From contig NZ_JNKO01000015.1 in NCBI RefSeq assembly GCF_000702885.1, positions 1 to 64,000 of the forward strand: DNA of 64,000 nt, in the 5' to 3' direction. The stretch is from Oribacterium sp. P6A1 (GTDB taxonomy: Bacteria > Bacillota > Clostridia > Lachnospirales > Lachnospiraceae). Made by a program: the position numbers and the translations under genes. Each line of letters begins with the position of its first letter. The stretch's first letter is position 1. The notes beneath the pieces were generated by a model, which saw only the letters and a program-made list of their open reading frames with translations, was not told the origin of the DNA and made no database searches. Below are positions 17,482 through 26,239 of this stretch, in pieces.

Positions 17482-19407
17482 TCAATGCGCATACTGCTTT
17501 ATAAGCTGCTGATATGAGGTGCTGAAGGATAGATCCTCATATCTTGATATCATACTCTTTTTCTTTTCGGAATCTGTATCCTGCTGAGGGAAATAAATGG
17601 TGAGTCCGGATACTCCGCCGTCATCATCCGGAGTAACATAGCGGCACACTTCCACCGCCTTCTCCACAGATGCCTTCAAAGATTTCGCCGCATCTCTTAT
17701 CTCGCCATAGTCTATTCCGTTCTGTCCCTCTCCTTTATAGTTCTCTTCAATGGCAGAAAGGAAACTGCAGATATCCACAAGATCATAGCTGTATGCTTCG
17801 GCAAATTCATAAGCTTCTTTTCCGGCCTGTCTCAGATGATCTCTTCCGTCTTCTGTCTTTTCAGCCGCCTTGAGAAGCTCTGCAAGATTCTTTAACTTAT
17901 CCGAAGTATTGCGCTTCAATGCCTTAAGGTCTATGACTGAGTACGCGCCTACAACATTCTGCATACCGTCGCCCTTACCCTTGTTGTCCTTTATAAAATC
18001 ATCAAGGATGATTTTTCCCTGATCGATTGCCGACATGGACGGATCATTACTGATTCCGTTGAACCAGTTGGTATAGTTAAGGCCAATGGAATACTCATTG
18101 TCCTCAGAGGCAATCATATAATCCACATGAGAAGCAAGGGCATATCCCGACTCCATGGCACCCATAAGTCTCGCGTCAAAAAGAAGAAGGTCAAGATCCA
18201 TCTCGGCATTGGACAGTGCATTTGAAATGCCTGAAACCGAAAGCTGGCCCGAAGATGAATTTACCTCATCATATCCGAATCCGTTTACAGGGCCTCCGGC
18301 CTGGCCCCAGAGAACCGCCTCATATCTTCCGGCAGGGAAGTTCTTCTTTGCATATTTTAAGAAGGATTCCAATGTCTCTCCCGAAGTCATGCTGTTTCCC
18401 TCTGCTTCTCCGGCATTTCCAAGGAATCTGAGCTTGGTTCCGTCTACAAGCCATCGCTGGATCTTCGACTCGTCGAACTTATGATCTGCAGTGGAGATAT
18501 TGTGGAACTTCTTTGTTCCGCCTGTCTCGATGATGACATTGACCTTGTTGGTATCCACGTTTCCTGTCAGCATGGTAACGATGCTGTTGGCCGCAAGGTT
18601 TGATTTCGACTCAAGAGATGATCCTATCATATATACAAGAACAGTGAGTTTCTTCTTGTCAAAAGGAAGCTCAACCGTGCTTTCACCGGAGTCTGATGAA
18701 GATGAAACCGTCTCCTTGGTTGCCGCCTCTGTCTCTCCGGTAGGAGCCTCACCTATCACGTCATGTGATGCTTTGGTCTCACTCTCATTGTTGAGCACAA
18801 GATAAGTCTCTTCTTTCTTTACTTCACTTCCGTCCGAATTCTTATCGAACTTCGCAGAAGCCGTATCAAATGTGCCCTTAACTGTATCTCCTGAAGAAGC
18901 AGCCGCAGAAGCTGATGCGGACTGTTTAGAAGCATTCTCACTGCCTGCCTGTGATGAAGCACTCTGAGTCTTTGCCGATGAGCCTGTCCCTGATGTTTTT
19001 GATGCGTCTGCCTTCGCAGTTCCTTCACCGGCTGCCTTTGAAGCATCAGAAGAAACTTTTTCTTTGCCGTTTACAGTATTCTCGTTTCCCTTTTCCTGTA
19101 TTGCCGCAGTTTCCTCCTCCGAATTATCATCGGATGATATGGTGAGTCCTTCATCGCTTGTTATTTTAATTATCTCCCCGGTGGTTTCAACCTCAGCCAC
19201 CTGCTGCTTTATATCTGTACCGACAGTCGCTCTGTTCATCATATGAACAGTCAGCATGCCGAGCGAAAATGTAATAATCGCTCCAAAAGTTACGGCAAGG
19301 ATCATTACCTTTTTCTGATTACCGGCAACAAAGTCCAGAATCCTTTCCTTTAAGTCCTGTCTTTCCTCCGTATCGTCATTTCTTTTTCTACTCTTAAATT
19401 CCCTCAT
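17482..19407 (-). CDS. Membrane-anchored clostripain-fold (C11) protein lacking the catalytic dyad
   Basis: 641 residues. A basic cytoplasmic start, one membrane helix (about 34-57), a long low-complexity Ser/Ala/Glu/Lys stalk (about 95-250), then a C11 peptidase fold opening KKLTVLVYMIGSSLESKSN. The two catalytic positions are changed. The usual WDHGGG reads WGQAGG, so the His is Gln369. The usual FDACLM reads FDARLM, so the nucleophile Cys is Arg413. The surrounding fold is intact, with GFGYDE and the following VDYMIASE conserved. I infer a surface-exposed non-peptidase, perhaps a binding or regulatory protein. It is monocistronic, and no frame disruption is visible. Confidence 0.85.
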   Translation of the reverse strand: MREFKSRKRNDDTEERQDLKERILDFVAGNQKKVMILAVTFGAIITFSLGMLTVHMMNRATVGTDIKQQVAEVETTGEIIKITSDEGLTISSDDNSEEETAAIQEKGNENTVNGKEKVSSDASKAAGEGTAKADASKTSGTGSSAKTQSASSQAGSENASKQSASASAAASSGDTVKGTFDTASAKFDKNSDGSEVKKEETYLVLNNESETKASHDVIGEAPTGETEAATKETVSSSSDSGESTVELPFDKKKLTVLVYMIGSSLESKSNLAANSIVTMLTGNVDTNKVNVIIETGGTKKFHNISTADHKFDESKIQRWLVDGTKLRFLGNAGEAEGNSMTSGETLESFLKYAKKNFPAGRYEAVLWGQAGGPVNGFGYDEVNSSSGQLSVSGISNALSNAEMDLDLLLFDARLMGAMESGYALASHVDYMIASEDNEYSIGLNYTNWFNGISNDPSMSAIDQGKIILDDFIKDNKGKGDGMQNVVGAYSVIDLKALKRNTSDKLKNLAELLKAAEKTEDGRDHLRQAGKEAYEFAEAYSYDLVDICSFLSAIEENYKGEGQNGIDYGEIRDAAKSLKASVEKAVEVCRYVTPDDDGGVSGLTIYFPQQDTDSEKKKSMISRYEDLSFSTSYQQLIKQYAH

Positions 19408-19725
19408 TAACCTGATCCTCCATTTATGCTTCTAATGTTACCTTATCTGCGTATTACTTTGGCTGAATTTATCCATACAAAAAAAGAACAGGCTTTAACA
19501 AAAAAAGTCTGTTCTATAACATTCGTAATTATTTTGTAAGTATCACGCCTTCACTCTGGCGCCATCATATATGTCCTATGCAGCTTCCGCATTCTCATAC
19601 TCAGCTCTTATACCCTCGGTGAGAAGCCGGTTTCCGACTCCTCACGTATTAAATTACTTTGCGCAGAGCCCGGTTAGCTTTCGCTAACCATGATAGCACC
19701 AAAGTTTTTATTATTCAATGTTTGA
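19408..19725. other. Gene-free interval between the C11-like gene and hsdR
   Basis: About 318 bases holding the hsdR terminator (19485-19515) and a second small hairpin, GGTTAGCtttcGCTAACC (19672-19689), just after the hsdR stop codon. No coding potential stood out. Confidence 0.5.
19485..19515 (-). terminator. Terminator downstream of hsdR
   Basis: AGAACAGGC pairs with GTCTGTTCT with one mismatch. On the minus strand seven or more T residues follow. It marks the 3' end of the restriction island. Confidence 0.75.
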
Positions 19726-22700
19726 TCACGCCACAGCTCCGGCATTTTGATTTATACCGTCTATGACTTTTCTGATGGATGCCCAAACAGAAAGATCCGT
19801 AAAGATATCAACTACACTTCCCTGATCCGTAAACGGTGACTCCTGAAGAACACTGAAATCTGTAAGCATTCCGTTATGGACGATATATTCGACTATCTGA
19901 TTCACAAAATAAATCTGCCTCGAATCAAGACTCGAATTCTCCAAAAACTGTGAAAATGCCTCCTTTGCAGCATTCATATCAAGCCCTACTATACTACGTA
20001 CAAATTCGCCGAGCGGTTTCTGTCCATACTCTTTCTCATAATCTTCTTTGGTCCCGACCTCTTTCCAAAGAATATTCTCCAGAGCTTCAATATCAAAAGA
20101 TGTTAGCGGTTTGTTGGATTTCAACTTCGCTATGACAATGTTATCCTGATGCTGTCTGATGTAGTATTCCGCCTTTGCCTTATAGTTCTTTAGTTCATCA
20201 TTATCGAGTTCGGAAGCATTCCACTGCACATCTAAAATGTCATCCGTAAAATCCGTGTCATATCGTACCTTATCATGAGGCAGATACTTCATGAGATTTC
20301 TGAGTTTTTCTCTTATATGCTCAAAATCCTCAATTCCTGCCCGTTCAACATAATCTGTGTCAAGAATCCTTGTAATTAAATCCTTTTGCGCTTGAATCTC
20401 AGGAATATTGGCAACAGAAGCTATACTGCTCACTTTCTTCATAAGATCAGACTTTAATCGTCCGTATCCACGCCCCATAAGCTCAGCCAGTTCCAACCCA
20501 TACATTAAGGCATCAAAACGAACTGCCGAAATTTCATCGCCATCAGGAAGTATAAGAGGAGCCACTTCCTCTCTGACCAAAAGTGTATCTTCATAAGAAA
20601 GTAAGTTATAGTTACTCTCGGATGAATACAAATCAACATACTTTATATGCTGCCGCACCGCAAAGTTCTCTCGATTAAGTTCTTTCACCTTTCCACTCAT
20701 GGTTTCCACAAGACGTTTTCTGTATTCTATCAGCTTGTCAACCTGATAGTTTATATCCTGAAGTTTATAAGCTATCTGAAATTCCAGATTAAATACCGCA
20801 CCATGAATTGCTATTACGTTTGATACTGCCTTTCCTGCACCCATCCTAAAGAACTCAAAGTTACCGCAGAAATCAAAGATATAGAACTTACTCTTATCTT
20901 CTCCATCTATAAGTCCCGGGCAAAGCCTGGTTCCGCGACCTATCATTTGCCAGAACTTTGCCTTACTCATGACCTTCTTAAAGAAAACCAGATTCAGTAC
21001 TTCCGGCACATCTATACCCGTGTCAAGCATATCTACGGAAATAGCTATCTGCGGAAGCTTCTTCGAATCCGAAAATTCATCGATAGCACTTTGTGCATAG
21101 GTCATATAATTATCGATCACCTTGGCAAATGCCTGCCCGTTTGTTCCTTTCGAAAGTTCAGGATACATTCTGTTGAAAACTTCAAGAATCTTCTCAGCAT
21201 GGTCATGGTTCTTTGCAAATATTATAGTCTTACCTATCCGCTCACCATATCTTATCTTCAGGCCATCCCTCATAAGGATTTTCAGTACCTGCTCTATGGT
21301 GTCATCATTAAAAAGCCATGTATTGAGGGCCGCAGAGCTGATACGCTCCGGAAGCTCACCGTTTTCATCCTCAAAGGTATCCTCATATACAGCCTTCTCT
21401 TCCTCAGAAAGCTCTGCATAGCTTATACCCTCTTCTATGAACTTGAGCTTCGTTTCCACTGACATATAATCAACCAGATACCCGTCCTTAACCGCCTGAG
21501 CCAGATCATAGCCATAGGTAGGCACTCCGTTTTCAAGTTCGAAAACCGAGTAGGTATTCTTATCTATCTCATCCTTAGGTGTAGCTGTAAGTCCAACCAG
21601 GGGCGCATCAAAGTATGTAAATATGTTTTTGTATTTGTTGTAAATGGACCTGTGGGCCTCATCACAAATCAGCAAATCAAAATGTCCGCTGGTGAACAGC
21701 TTTCCCTTTTCGTCCTTTACCGTATCGATGCATCCCATCATGGTCTGATATGTAGAGAAAACACAATGAGAATTGTAATTATCCTTCTCCTCACATATAT
21801 TGGTGCAGGAAAGATCCGGAAGCAGATTTACAAAATTACGTTTAGCCTGGGTTACCAGAGAATTACGGTCAGCGAGGAACAGAATATTCTTTACCCATCC
21901 AGCATCTAAAAGTACCTTGCAGAGAGCTATAATCGTTCTTGTTTTGCCGGAACCTGTAGCCATAACGAGAAGCGCTTTTCTCCTGTTCTTCTTGTCAAAG
22001 CTGTCACAGACCGCTTTTATGGCAGCCTCCTGATAGTATCGGCCGGCAATGTTTTTATCTACAGTTACATGACTTAAGCTTGTCTTCATTGACTGCAGAT
22101 TGTAAAGCTTCTCCAAATCTCTTTTTGAGTAAATTTCAGAAACCTTTCGTTCCGGATACTGATTATCAATTATTCTTGTATCAAAGCCATTAGTCAAAAA
22201 AACAACAGGTCTTCTGCCACACTCCTTCTCGATGATATCCGCATAAAGCTTAGCCTGCTGCCGTCCTTTTGCCACATCAACGCAGGTTCTTTTTGCTTCC
22301 ACCACAGCAAGTGGCTTATGCGCATCATCATAAAGCACATAATCCGCATACCCCTCTTCCGACTTGTTAGGCATTCCGAAGAGTTCCACTTCATTAAGCC
22401 AGTCTTTTCCTTCGGTCCACCCGGCACCGATGAGCATAGAGTCAATATAGATCTTCCTTGTCTTATATTCAGAAAGATCCAAAGGTTTCGGAACATAGGT
22501 CTGCTGCTTCTCAGCTCTTTGAGCGGATAATGCTTCTTTGAGAGACTCATTCTCCTCCCTAAGCTTCTTTAAATCCAGCTCTTTACGAGCGGCATTTGCT
22601 ATTTCCTTTTCAAGTTCAGCCTTAGTTGCAGCTGACTGTTCACGGGATTCCTTACTTTTCCTGATTCTTTCATCAATATGATTTTTGGTGAATTCCCGTT

Positions 22701-23094
22701 CTTCATACTCTTCCGAATAGCAGTATGCAATATAGTCAAGGTATATGAAGAGATTTTCAAGACAGAGCATGGCCTCATCACGGCCAAGCCTCTTTCCGCT
22801 GTGAGCAACATTGTTCCCGCATCTTCTTATAAAGTCCATGCGTTTCCAGATATCCGGTCCCACGAGATCTCTGAACTCCTCTCCATTCATAAGACTTTGG
22901 AGATTGTCCTGATACGGCATCGCCAAATCCTTATCAACGGAATACATCCACTTCACGGCAAATTCCATGGCACGACGACTATTGATGATGCTGGCTTCAG
23001 GATCCATAAGTATGATCTTTTCAGCAGAAATAGCAACATCTGAAAAGCTGTTGAATTTCTGTTCTTTTTTCAAATAGTCAAAGTTCGTTGTCAT
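19726..23094 (-). CDS. hsdR: Type I restriction enzyme, R (motor/nuclease) subunit
   Basis: 1122 residues. The N-terminus resembles a DUF4145-like helical domain (about 20-130), followed by a charged coiled coil (about 135-195). Then come a PD-(D/E)xK nuclease with Asp251 and VVEAK (264-268), and a superfamily 2 helicase motor: Walker A ATGSGKTRT from 379, DEAH at 478-481, the TATP motif, and a C-terminal helicase lobe with QMIGRGTRLCPG. It translocates and cuts DNA unmodified by HsdM/HsdS. It is the last gene of the island and is separated from the hsdS/DUF cassette by about 460 bases of remnant sequence. Confidence 0.93.
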   Translation of the reverse strand: MTTNFDYLKKEQKFNSFSDVAISAEKIILMDPEASIINSRRAMEFAVKWMYSVDKDLAMPYQDNLQSLMNGEEFRDLVGPDIWKRMDFIRRCGNNVAHSGKRLGRDEAMLCLENLFIYLDYIAYCYSEEYEEREFTKNHIDERIRKSKESREQSAATKAELEKEIANAARKELDLKKLREENESLKEALSAQRAEKQQTYVPKPLDLSEYKTRKIYIDSMLIGAGWTEGKDWLNEVELFGMPNKSEEGYADYVLYDDAHKPLAVVEAKRTCVDVAKGRQQAKLYADIIEKECGRRPVVFLTNGFDTRIIDNQYPERKVSEIYSKRDLEKLYNLQSMKTSLSHVTVDKNIAGRYYQEAAIKAVCDSFDKKNRRKALLVMATGSGKTRTIIALCKVLLDAGWVKNILFLADRNSLVTQAKRNFVNLLPDLSCTNICEEKDNYNSHCVFSTYQTMMGCIDTVKDEKGKLFTSGHFDLLICDEAHRSIYNKYKNIFTYFDAPLVGLTATPKDEIDKNTYSVFELENGVPTYGYDLAQAVKDGYLVDYMSVETKLKFIEEGISYAELSEEEKAVYEDTFEDENGELPERISSAALNTWLFNDDTIEQVLKILMRDGLKIRYGERIGKTIIFAKNHDHAEKILEVFNRMYPELSKGTNGQAFAKVIDNYMTYAQSAIDEFSDSKKLPQIAISVDMLDTGIDVPEVLNLVFFKKVMSKAKFWQMIGRGTRLCPGLIDGEDKSKFYIFDFCGNFEFFRMGAGKAVSNVIAIHGAVFNLEFQIAYKLQDINYQVDKLIEYRKRLVETMSGKVKELNRENFAVRQHIKYVDLYSSESNYNLLSYEDTLLVREEVAPLILPDGDEISAVRFDALMYGLELAELMGRGYGRLKSDLMKKVSSIASVANIPEIQAQKDLITRILDTDYVERAGIEDFEHIREKLRNLMKYLPHDKVRYDTDFTDDILDVQWNASELDNDELKNYKAKAEYYIRQHQDNIVIAKLKSNKPLTSFDIEALENILWKEVGTKEDYEKEYGQKPLGEFVRSIVGLDMNAAKEAFSQFLENSSLDSRQIYFVNQIVEYIVHNGMLTDFSVLQESPFTDQGSVVDIFTDLSVWASIRKVIDGINQNAGAVA

Positions 23095-23185
23095 GATGAA
23101 ACTCCCTTATCTTTAAAAAAACTATTCCTAAAATTAATAACAATTTTATTGCTTTATTTCATTTTTTCTTGTAATATACTCTCAC

Positions 23186-23285
23186 AGATAACTCGTGAAG
23201 GAATAACGCTGGGTCCCAGAATGGGGTAGGTCTTTGAAGGCTGAGCATTCCTATGTGCCTGGGGTTATCTTTTTTCTTTTCTTAA
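23186..23285 (+). ncRNA. Candidate structured small RNA divergent from hsdR
   Basis: A plus-strand promoter, TTGCTT (23149-23154), 17 bases, TAATAT (23172-23177), is followed by about 95 bases closed by AGATAAC (23186-23192) and GTTATCT (23274-23280) and a T-rich tail. Inside, AGGAAT can pair with ATTCCT and CTGGGtcCCAG forms a hairpin. I do not recognise the fold. The 3' part overlaps a decayed minus-strand reading frame, so the T-run could instead be remnant lysine codons. Confidence 0.4.
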
Positions 23286-23500
23286 GACTTTCAACAAAGC
23301 CAGTAGGATTCTTCCTTATTTCACTTATCAAAAAGTCCACAAGCTGTTGTGAATAAGTATATTGTTCTTGATTACCAATGGTATGTTTATATGCATACTT
23401 CGGCTCATTCTTGAGACCCGAACAGACTCATGCGTTTTACACCATACTCTCGGGCAATCGGAACTGTATTCTCTTTGATCTCGTTTGTCGTGTAACACAT
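23251..23500 (-). pseudogene. Remnant of a MNT-type nucleotidyltransferase and a second open fragment
   Basis: From ATG at 23500 the frame reads MCYTTNEIKENTVPIAREYG then VKRMSLFGS and stops after 31 residues at 23405. This is the start of a minimal nucleotidyltransferase, cut right at the catalytic GS motif. A different frame then continues without a start codon to 23251 (including YAYKHTIGNQEQYTYSQQLV), so at least one frameshift or deletion occurred. Full-length relatives often act as antitoxin in HEPN/MNT modules; here it is broken. Confidence 0.6.
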
Positions 23501-23557
23501 AAAGCATCTTCCCTTCTTGCTAAATGCATCAATGAATCTAGTATAATAATGCCTTTT

Positions 23558-23782
23558 TCAAGTAAACAGTTCCGGTTCTGTTTCTCTAAGTATTTCTGCA
23601 AGAACTTTATAATCCAAGTATTGAATACCATCTTTACCTAAATGTATTTTATCAGCTAACTTACTTTTATAATAAATTGCCATGGCCTTTTCCAGAGAAT
23701 AAGAATTATCTTCTGCAATATAGGATATAATTCTTTCCTCCAGACTTTCCTGATACACCTGCTCCAGCACTTTTTCATCCAT
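23558..23782 (-). CDS. Small protein of the DUF3990 cassette, unknown
   Basis: A 74-residue acidic protein starting MDEKVLEQVYQESLEERIIS and ending EILRETEPELFT, predicted mostly helical. It begins 3 bases after the DUF3990 stop codon, so it is coupled to it. Similar small proteins seem to accompany DUF3990 genes in related bacteria, from memory. A role as antidote or accessory to the DUF3990 protein is a guess from position only. Confidence 0.6.
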   Translation of the reverse strand: MDEKVLEQVYQESLEERIISYIAEDNSYSLEKAMAIYYKSKLADKIHLGKDGIQYLDYKVLAEILRETEPELFT

Positions 23783-23785
23783 AGC

Positions 23786-24265
23786 TTAAACCTCATAGTA
23801 TGAATCAAACTTAAGTAGCTTATCTATCGACTTTTGAGTAATAAATGCTATTTGATCATAGGTTTCATATATTCTAATCTCTTTTAGTGCTCTATCTCTA
23901 TCCCATATTCCCTGATGATACATATCAACCACTCTGAATACTTTATCATTCGCAACTTTTCCTGAAATAACATCGTACTTTAGATATTCTGTGCCTTCAG
24001 CCCGGCAGTCACATACAAAATCAATCCATTCAATCAGATCTTCAGAAAATGTTTTATGCAGCAGATCTCCCATATCTTCCGACATAACATATGAATTCAC
24101 TATGCTATAAGCTTTATTAAAAATATCTGCTTTACGCTTTGCCCATTTTTCAGCTTGTTCTTTTACAGTTGTCACATAAAACCCTTTTCCAAAGTCAAGA
24201 GGTCGATACGAATGATTAATATCCGGATTTTGAACTATCTCAATGCTTCCATGGTACACAATCAT
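23786..24265 (-). CDS. DUF3990 protein, possible ADP-ribosyltransferase-fold toxin
   Basis: 159 residues. The order VYHGS (3-7), DFGKGFYVTT near 24-33 and a C-terminal DQIAFITQKS near 139-148 gives an H...Y...Q pattern reminiscent of ADP-ribosyltransferase folds, which I use only as a hint. Its start overlaps the end of the upstream DUF3791 gene by four bases (ATGA type), and a small gene follows after 3 bases, so the three form one tightly coupled cassette. The cassette sits inside the type I restriction island between hsdS and hsdR. Toxin activity is inference from fold hint plus operon shape. Confidence 0.7.
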   Translation of the reverse strand: MIVYHGSIEIVQNPDINHSYRPLDFGKGFYVTTVKEQAEKWAKRKADIFNKAYSIVNSYVMSEDMGDLLHKTFSEDLIEWIDFVCDCRAEGTEYLKYDVISGKVANDKVFRVVDMYHQGIWDRDRALKEIRIYETYDQIAFITQKSIDKLLKFDSYYEV

Positions 24266-24477
24266 ATCGTAACACCTCTTGTAATCAGATAATCTTTTAT
24301 ATCCTCAACTACATATGATGTACTTTGAGTATGCAGCACATCATAATGCGTAACCAAAAAATCATCTATGCAGTTTACGCTATTTAATAGGGCATAAACT
24401 TCTGATGGTAATTTCCCCCATTTATTAGCACATGCATGTATCATATAAATCACAAATGCAAACGACTCTTTATTCAT
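24262..24477 (-). CDS. DUF3791 protein, first gene of the DUF3990 cassette
   Basis: 71 residues, starting MNKESFAFVIYMIHACANKW and containing YDVLHTQSTSYVVEDIKDYL, the recognisable core of DUF3791. I start at ATG 24477, with GAGGG upstream; the open frame extends into hsdS (to 24561) but that part is not coding. It starts 13 bases after the hsdS stop codon, so the cassette rides on the hsdS transcript. DUF3791 and DUF3990 genes commonly occur together, consistent with a two-part module. Confidence 0.72.
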   Translation of the reverse strand: MNKESFAFVIYMIHACANKWGKLPSEVYALLNSVNCIDDFLVTHYDVLHTQSTSYVVEDIKDYLITRGVTI

Positions 24478-24490
24478 ATCGTTTCCCTCA

Positions 24491-25669
24491 TCAGCCAAAG
24501 TATTCCTGCATAAGACTATCAAACAGTTTTTGAGTTTCATCAAGCGCCTTTCGAACGGCAACTTTTGATTTGTCGACTTGTTTTACAAACCCAACATATT
24601 CTTTTTGTAACTCCATATCCGGAATCGGCGTAATAACTTTCGCAATGTCTTTTGCCGCAATATTTTTCTTTGCTGTTTTATTTACATATGCATCTAGTCT
24701 CTTTTGCCCAACTTCACCAGTAAGATAGTAAAATAAGAAAATCGGATCAACTATATTGGGGTTAGCTTGTATACGTATAAGATTCGGACTTATATTGGCT
24801 CCAATTAATTTGTCTTCTTGGATAATACCTATTCTTTTCGCTGCTGAACCATCTCCTCTAACAGCCATAACAATATCATACTTCTCAATTACAGTATCTG
24901 GAAAATCATCATTAACTGTATCATATACAAAAACATAATTTGCCTCATCAATATCCATATGGCCATCCAAAAGGATATTTCCAATTCTAATCACTCTTGT
25001 TCCATGTTCTATATATTCCATATTACAGAAAGTAGGATATCTCTTTAGTTGGTTACAAACGTCTAAAAGAGGCTTTTCATCCCACCCCATATTATTTATA
25101 TTCAAATCACCAAAGAGCTCGACAAATCGGACTTTGATAAGCTCATCAAGTTTGTATAATTCGTGCTGTCTATTATCTATTACAGAACTAAGTTTATCGA
25201 GAACATCTACTATTTCACGCTGTCTTTCTATATCATGGATACTTACTTTAACTCCAGACAATGTAGCCTTGTTAAGAGTTTTTCCCATAACAGCTTTATT
25301 GGTTCCCTCTTCCCAGTTTTTACCAGAAAACATGTAATATATGTAATCCGGAAGAATACCCACAACATGCTTGTCTCTAAATGACATAATTGCTTCATTC
25401 GAGTACATCGGCTCAGAAGTTATAGCCGTCTTACCAATTGACAGCTTAAAACTCATTATAACCGTGTTTGCCGGAATTAAACTGATACCACTCTCATTTA
25501 CAGCTTTATCAGATAGGTATTCTTTTGTTTCTTCAATATACTTACCACATTTTGATAAGTCCGCTATTGATATCCATTTATTATCTTCAGAATTCCAATA
25601 TTCAGGATTATTTCTTGATGGTGTTTTACCCATCTGAAGATCAAATATTTCATCTAACCTATATTCCAT
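24491..25669 (-). CDS. hsdS: Type I restriction specificity subunit, intact copy
   Basis: A 392-residue HsdS with two target-recognition domains (about 1-150 and 200-360), each followed by a conserved helical spacer. The central spacer contains KLDELIKVRFVELFGD (173-188). The C-terminal one runs FVKQVDKSKVAVRKALDET to the stop at EYFG. The upstream bases TAGGGATGATAT before ATG nearly match those of the second hsdS. It should set the DNA target for HsdM and HsdR. DNA repeats shared with the 26320-27363 copy lie exactly in the two spacer segments. Confidence 0.9.
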   Translation of the reverse strand: MEYRLDEIFDLQMGKTPSRNNPEYWNSEDNKWISIADLSKCGKYIEETKEYLSDKAVNESGISLIPANTVIMSFKLSIGKTAITSEPMYSNEAIMSFRDKHVVGILPDYIYYMFSGKNWEEGTNKAVMGKTLNKATLSGVKVSIHDIERQREIVDVLDKLSSVIDNRQHELYKLDELIKVRFVELFGDLNINNMGWDEKPLLDVCNQLKRYPTFCNMEYIEHGTRVIRIGNILLDGHMDIDEANYVFVYDTVNDDFPDTVIEKYDIVMAVRGDGSAAKRIGIIQEDKLIGANISPNLIRIQANPNIVDPIFLFYYLTGEVGQKRLDAYVNKTAKKNIAAKDIAKVITPIPDMELQKEYVGFVKQVDKSKVAVRKALDETQKLFDSLMQEYFG

Positions 25670-25698
25670 ATATCATCCCTACAAATATTTCTTTCTTA

Positions 25699-25727
25699 TT
25701 GTTTCGAGAACATTTGTTTGCTATAAT
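25699..25727 (+). promoter_or_regulatory. Toxin-strand promoter, second type I TA-like locus
   Basis: TTGTTT (25699-25704), 17 bases, TATAAT (25722-25727) predicts a start near 25734, exactly where the GTGCTAC arm begins. It is divergent from hsdS (25669). Confidence 0.7.
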
Positions 25728-25733
25728 ATATCT

Positions 25734-26019
25734 GTGCTACCCGTAGCAACGGTAGGCGGTTAGTCCTTCTCCAGAGGACTGTGACCTCTGTTTATCATAG
25801 AAATCTCTTTTGAGAAATCTTTCAAATGGAGGATCTTGAATATGCTCACTATTAATGACTTGATTGCAGTACTTGCATTATGTGCAACGTTCTATAGTCT
25901 TGGCTATAATCGTGGAAAGCATGATTCCAAGACACAAAAATAACCGCCCGAGCCTAGGAAACTTTGAGCGGTTATCTTTATAACTAATCAATACTGGGCT
26001 AACCGTCTACCGGTAGCAC
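25734..26019. repeat. Inverted-repeat arms bracketing the second type I TA-like locus
   Basis: The left arm 25734-25766 and right arm 25996-26019 share GTGCTACC then GGTAGRCGGTTAGYCC, with a 9-base insertion in the left arm. The arms match those of the first locus (1520-1751) in sequence and in placement at the transcript starts. Confidence 0.78.
25842..25943 (+). CDS. Small hydrophobic toxin-like peptide, second copy
   Basis: 33 residues starting MLTINDLIAVLALCATFYSL and ending in a polar, basic tail (YNRGKHDSKTQK). One membrane helix (about 5-20). TGGAGG lies nine bases upstream of ATG. The stop codon overlaps a convergent terminator (25942-25973), as in the first locus. Its sequence differs from the 1594 peptide, but the whole surrounding DNA architecture is the same, which supports a real gene. 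Confidence 0.72.
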   Translation: MLTINDLIAVLALCATFYSLGYNRGKHDSKTQK

Positions 26020-26028
26020 TTCTTTTCA
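25935..26028 (-). ncRNA. Predicted antisense antitoxin RNA, copy 2
   Basis: Starting near 26028 from the promoter at 26035-26063, this RNA reads the right arm and ends at the hairpin AACCGC...GCGGTT (25942-25973), followed on the minus strand by ATTTTTG. About 90 nt. The loop AGCCTAGGAAACT closely matches that of copy 1, and the RNA overlaps the last toxin codons. Confidence 0.62.
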
Positions 26029-26034
26029 ATAATT

Positions 26035-26063
26035 ATTTTATCATCGCCACTCGTTATCGTCAA
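26035..26063 (-). promoter_or_regulatory. Minus-strand promoter for the antisense RNA, copy 2
   Basis: TTGACG (26058-26063), exactly 17 bases, TAAAAT (26035-26040), read on the minus strand. It is a near-consensus promoter, stronger than that of the toxin strand. Confidence 0.72.
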
Positions 26064-26239
26064 ACAAATATTCAGTTGTAATATAGAGTTCTTGTCGTGC
26101 TCATTAGGATTCCGCTTCGCTTCATCCTCATGCGTCCTGTCGGACTATGGGACTATGGCATCCAATCTGCCAATCCTCTGCCCGTGAACAAGCTCCCGGC
26201 AGCCGTTGCCATCTTGTCTGCGCACTCCTCGTCACCTCG

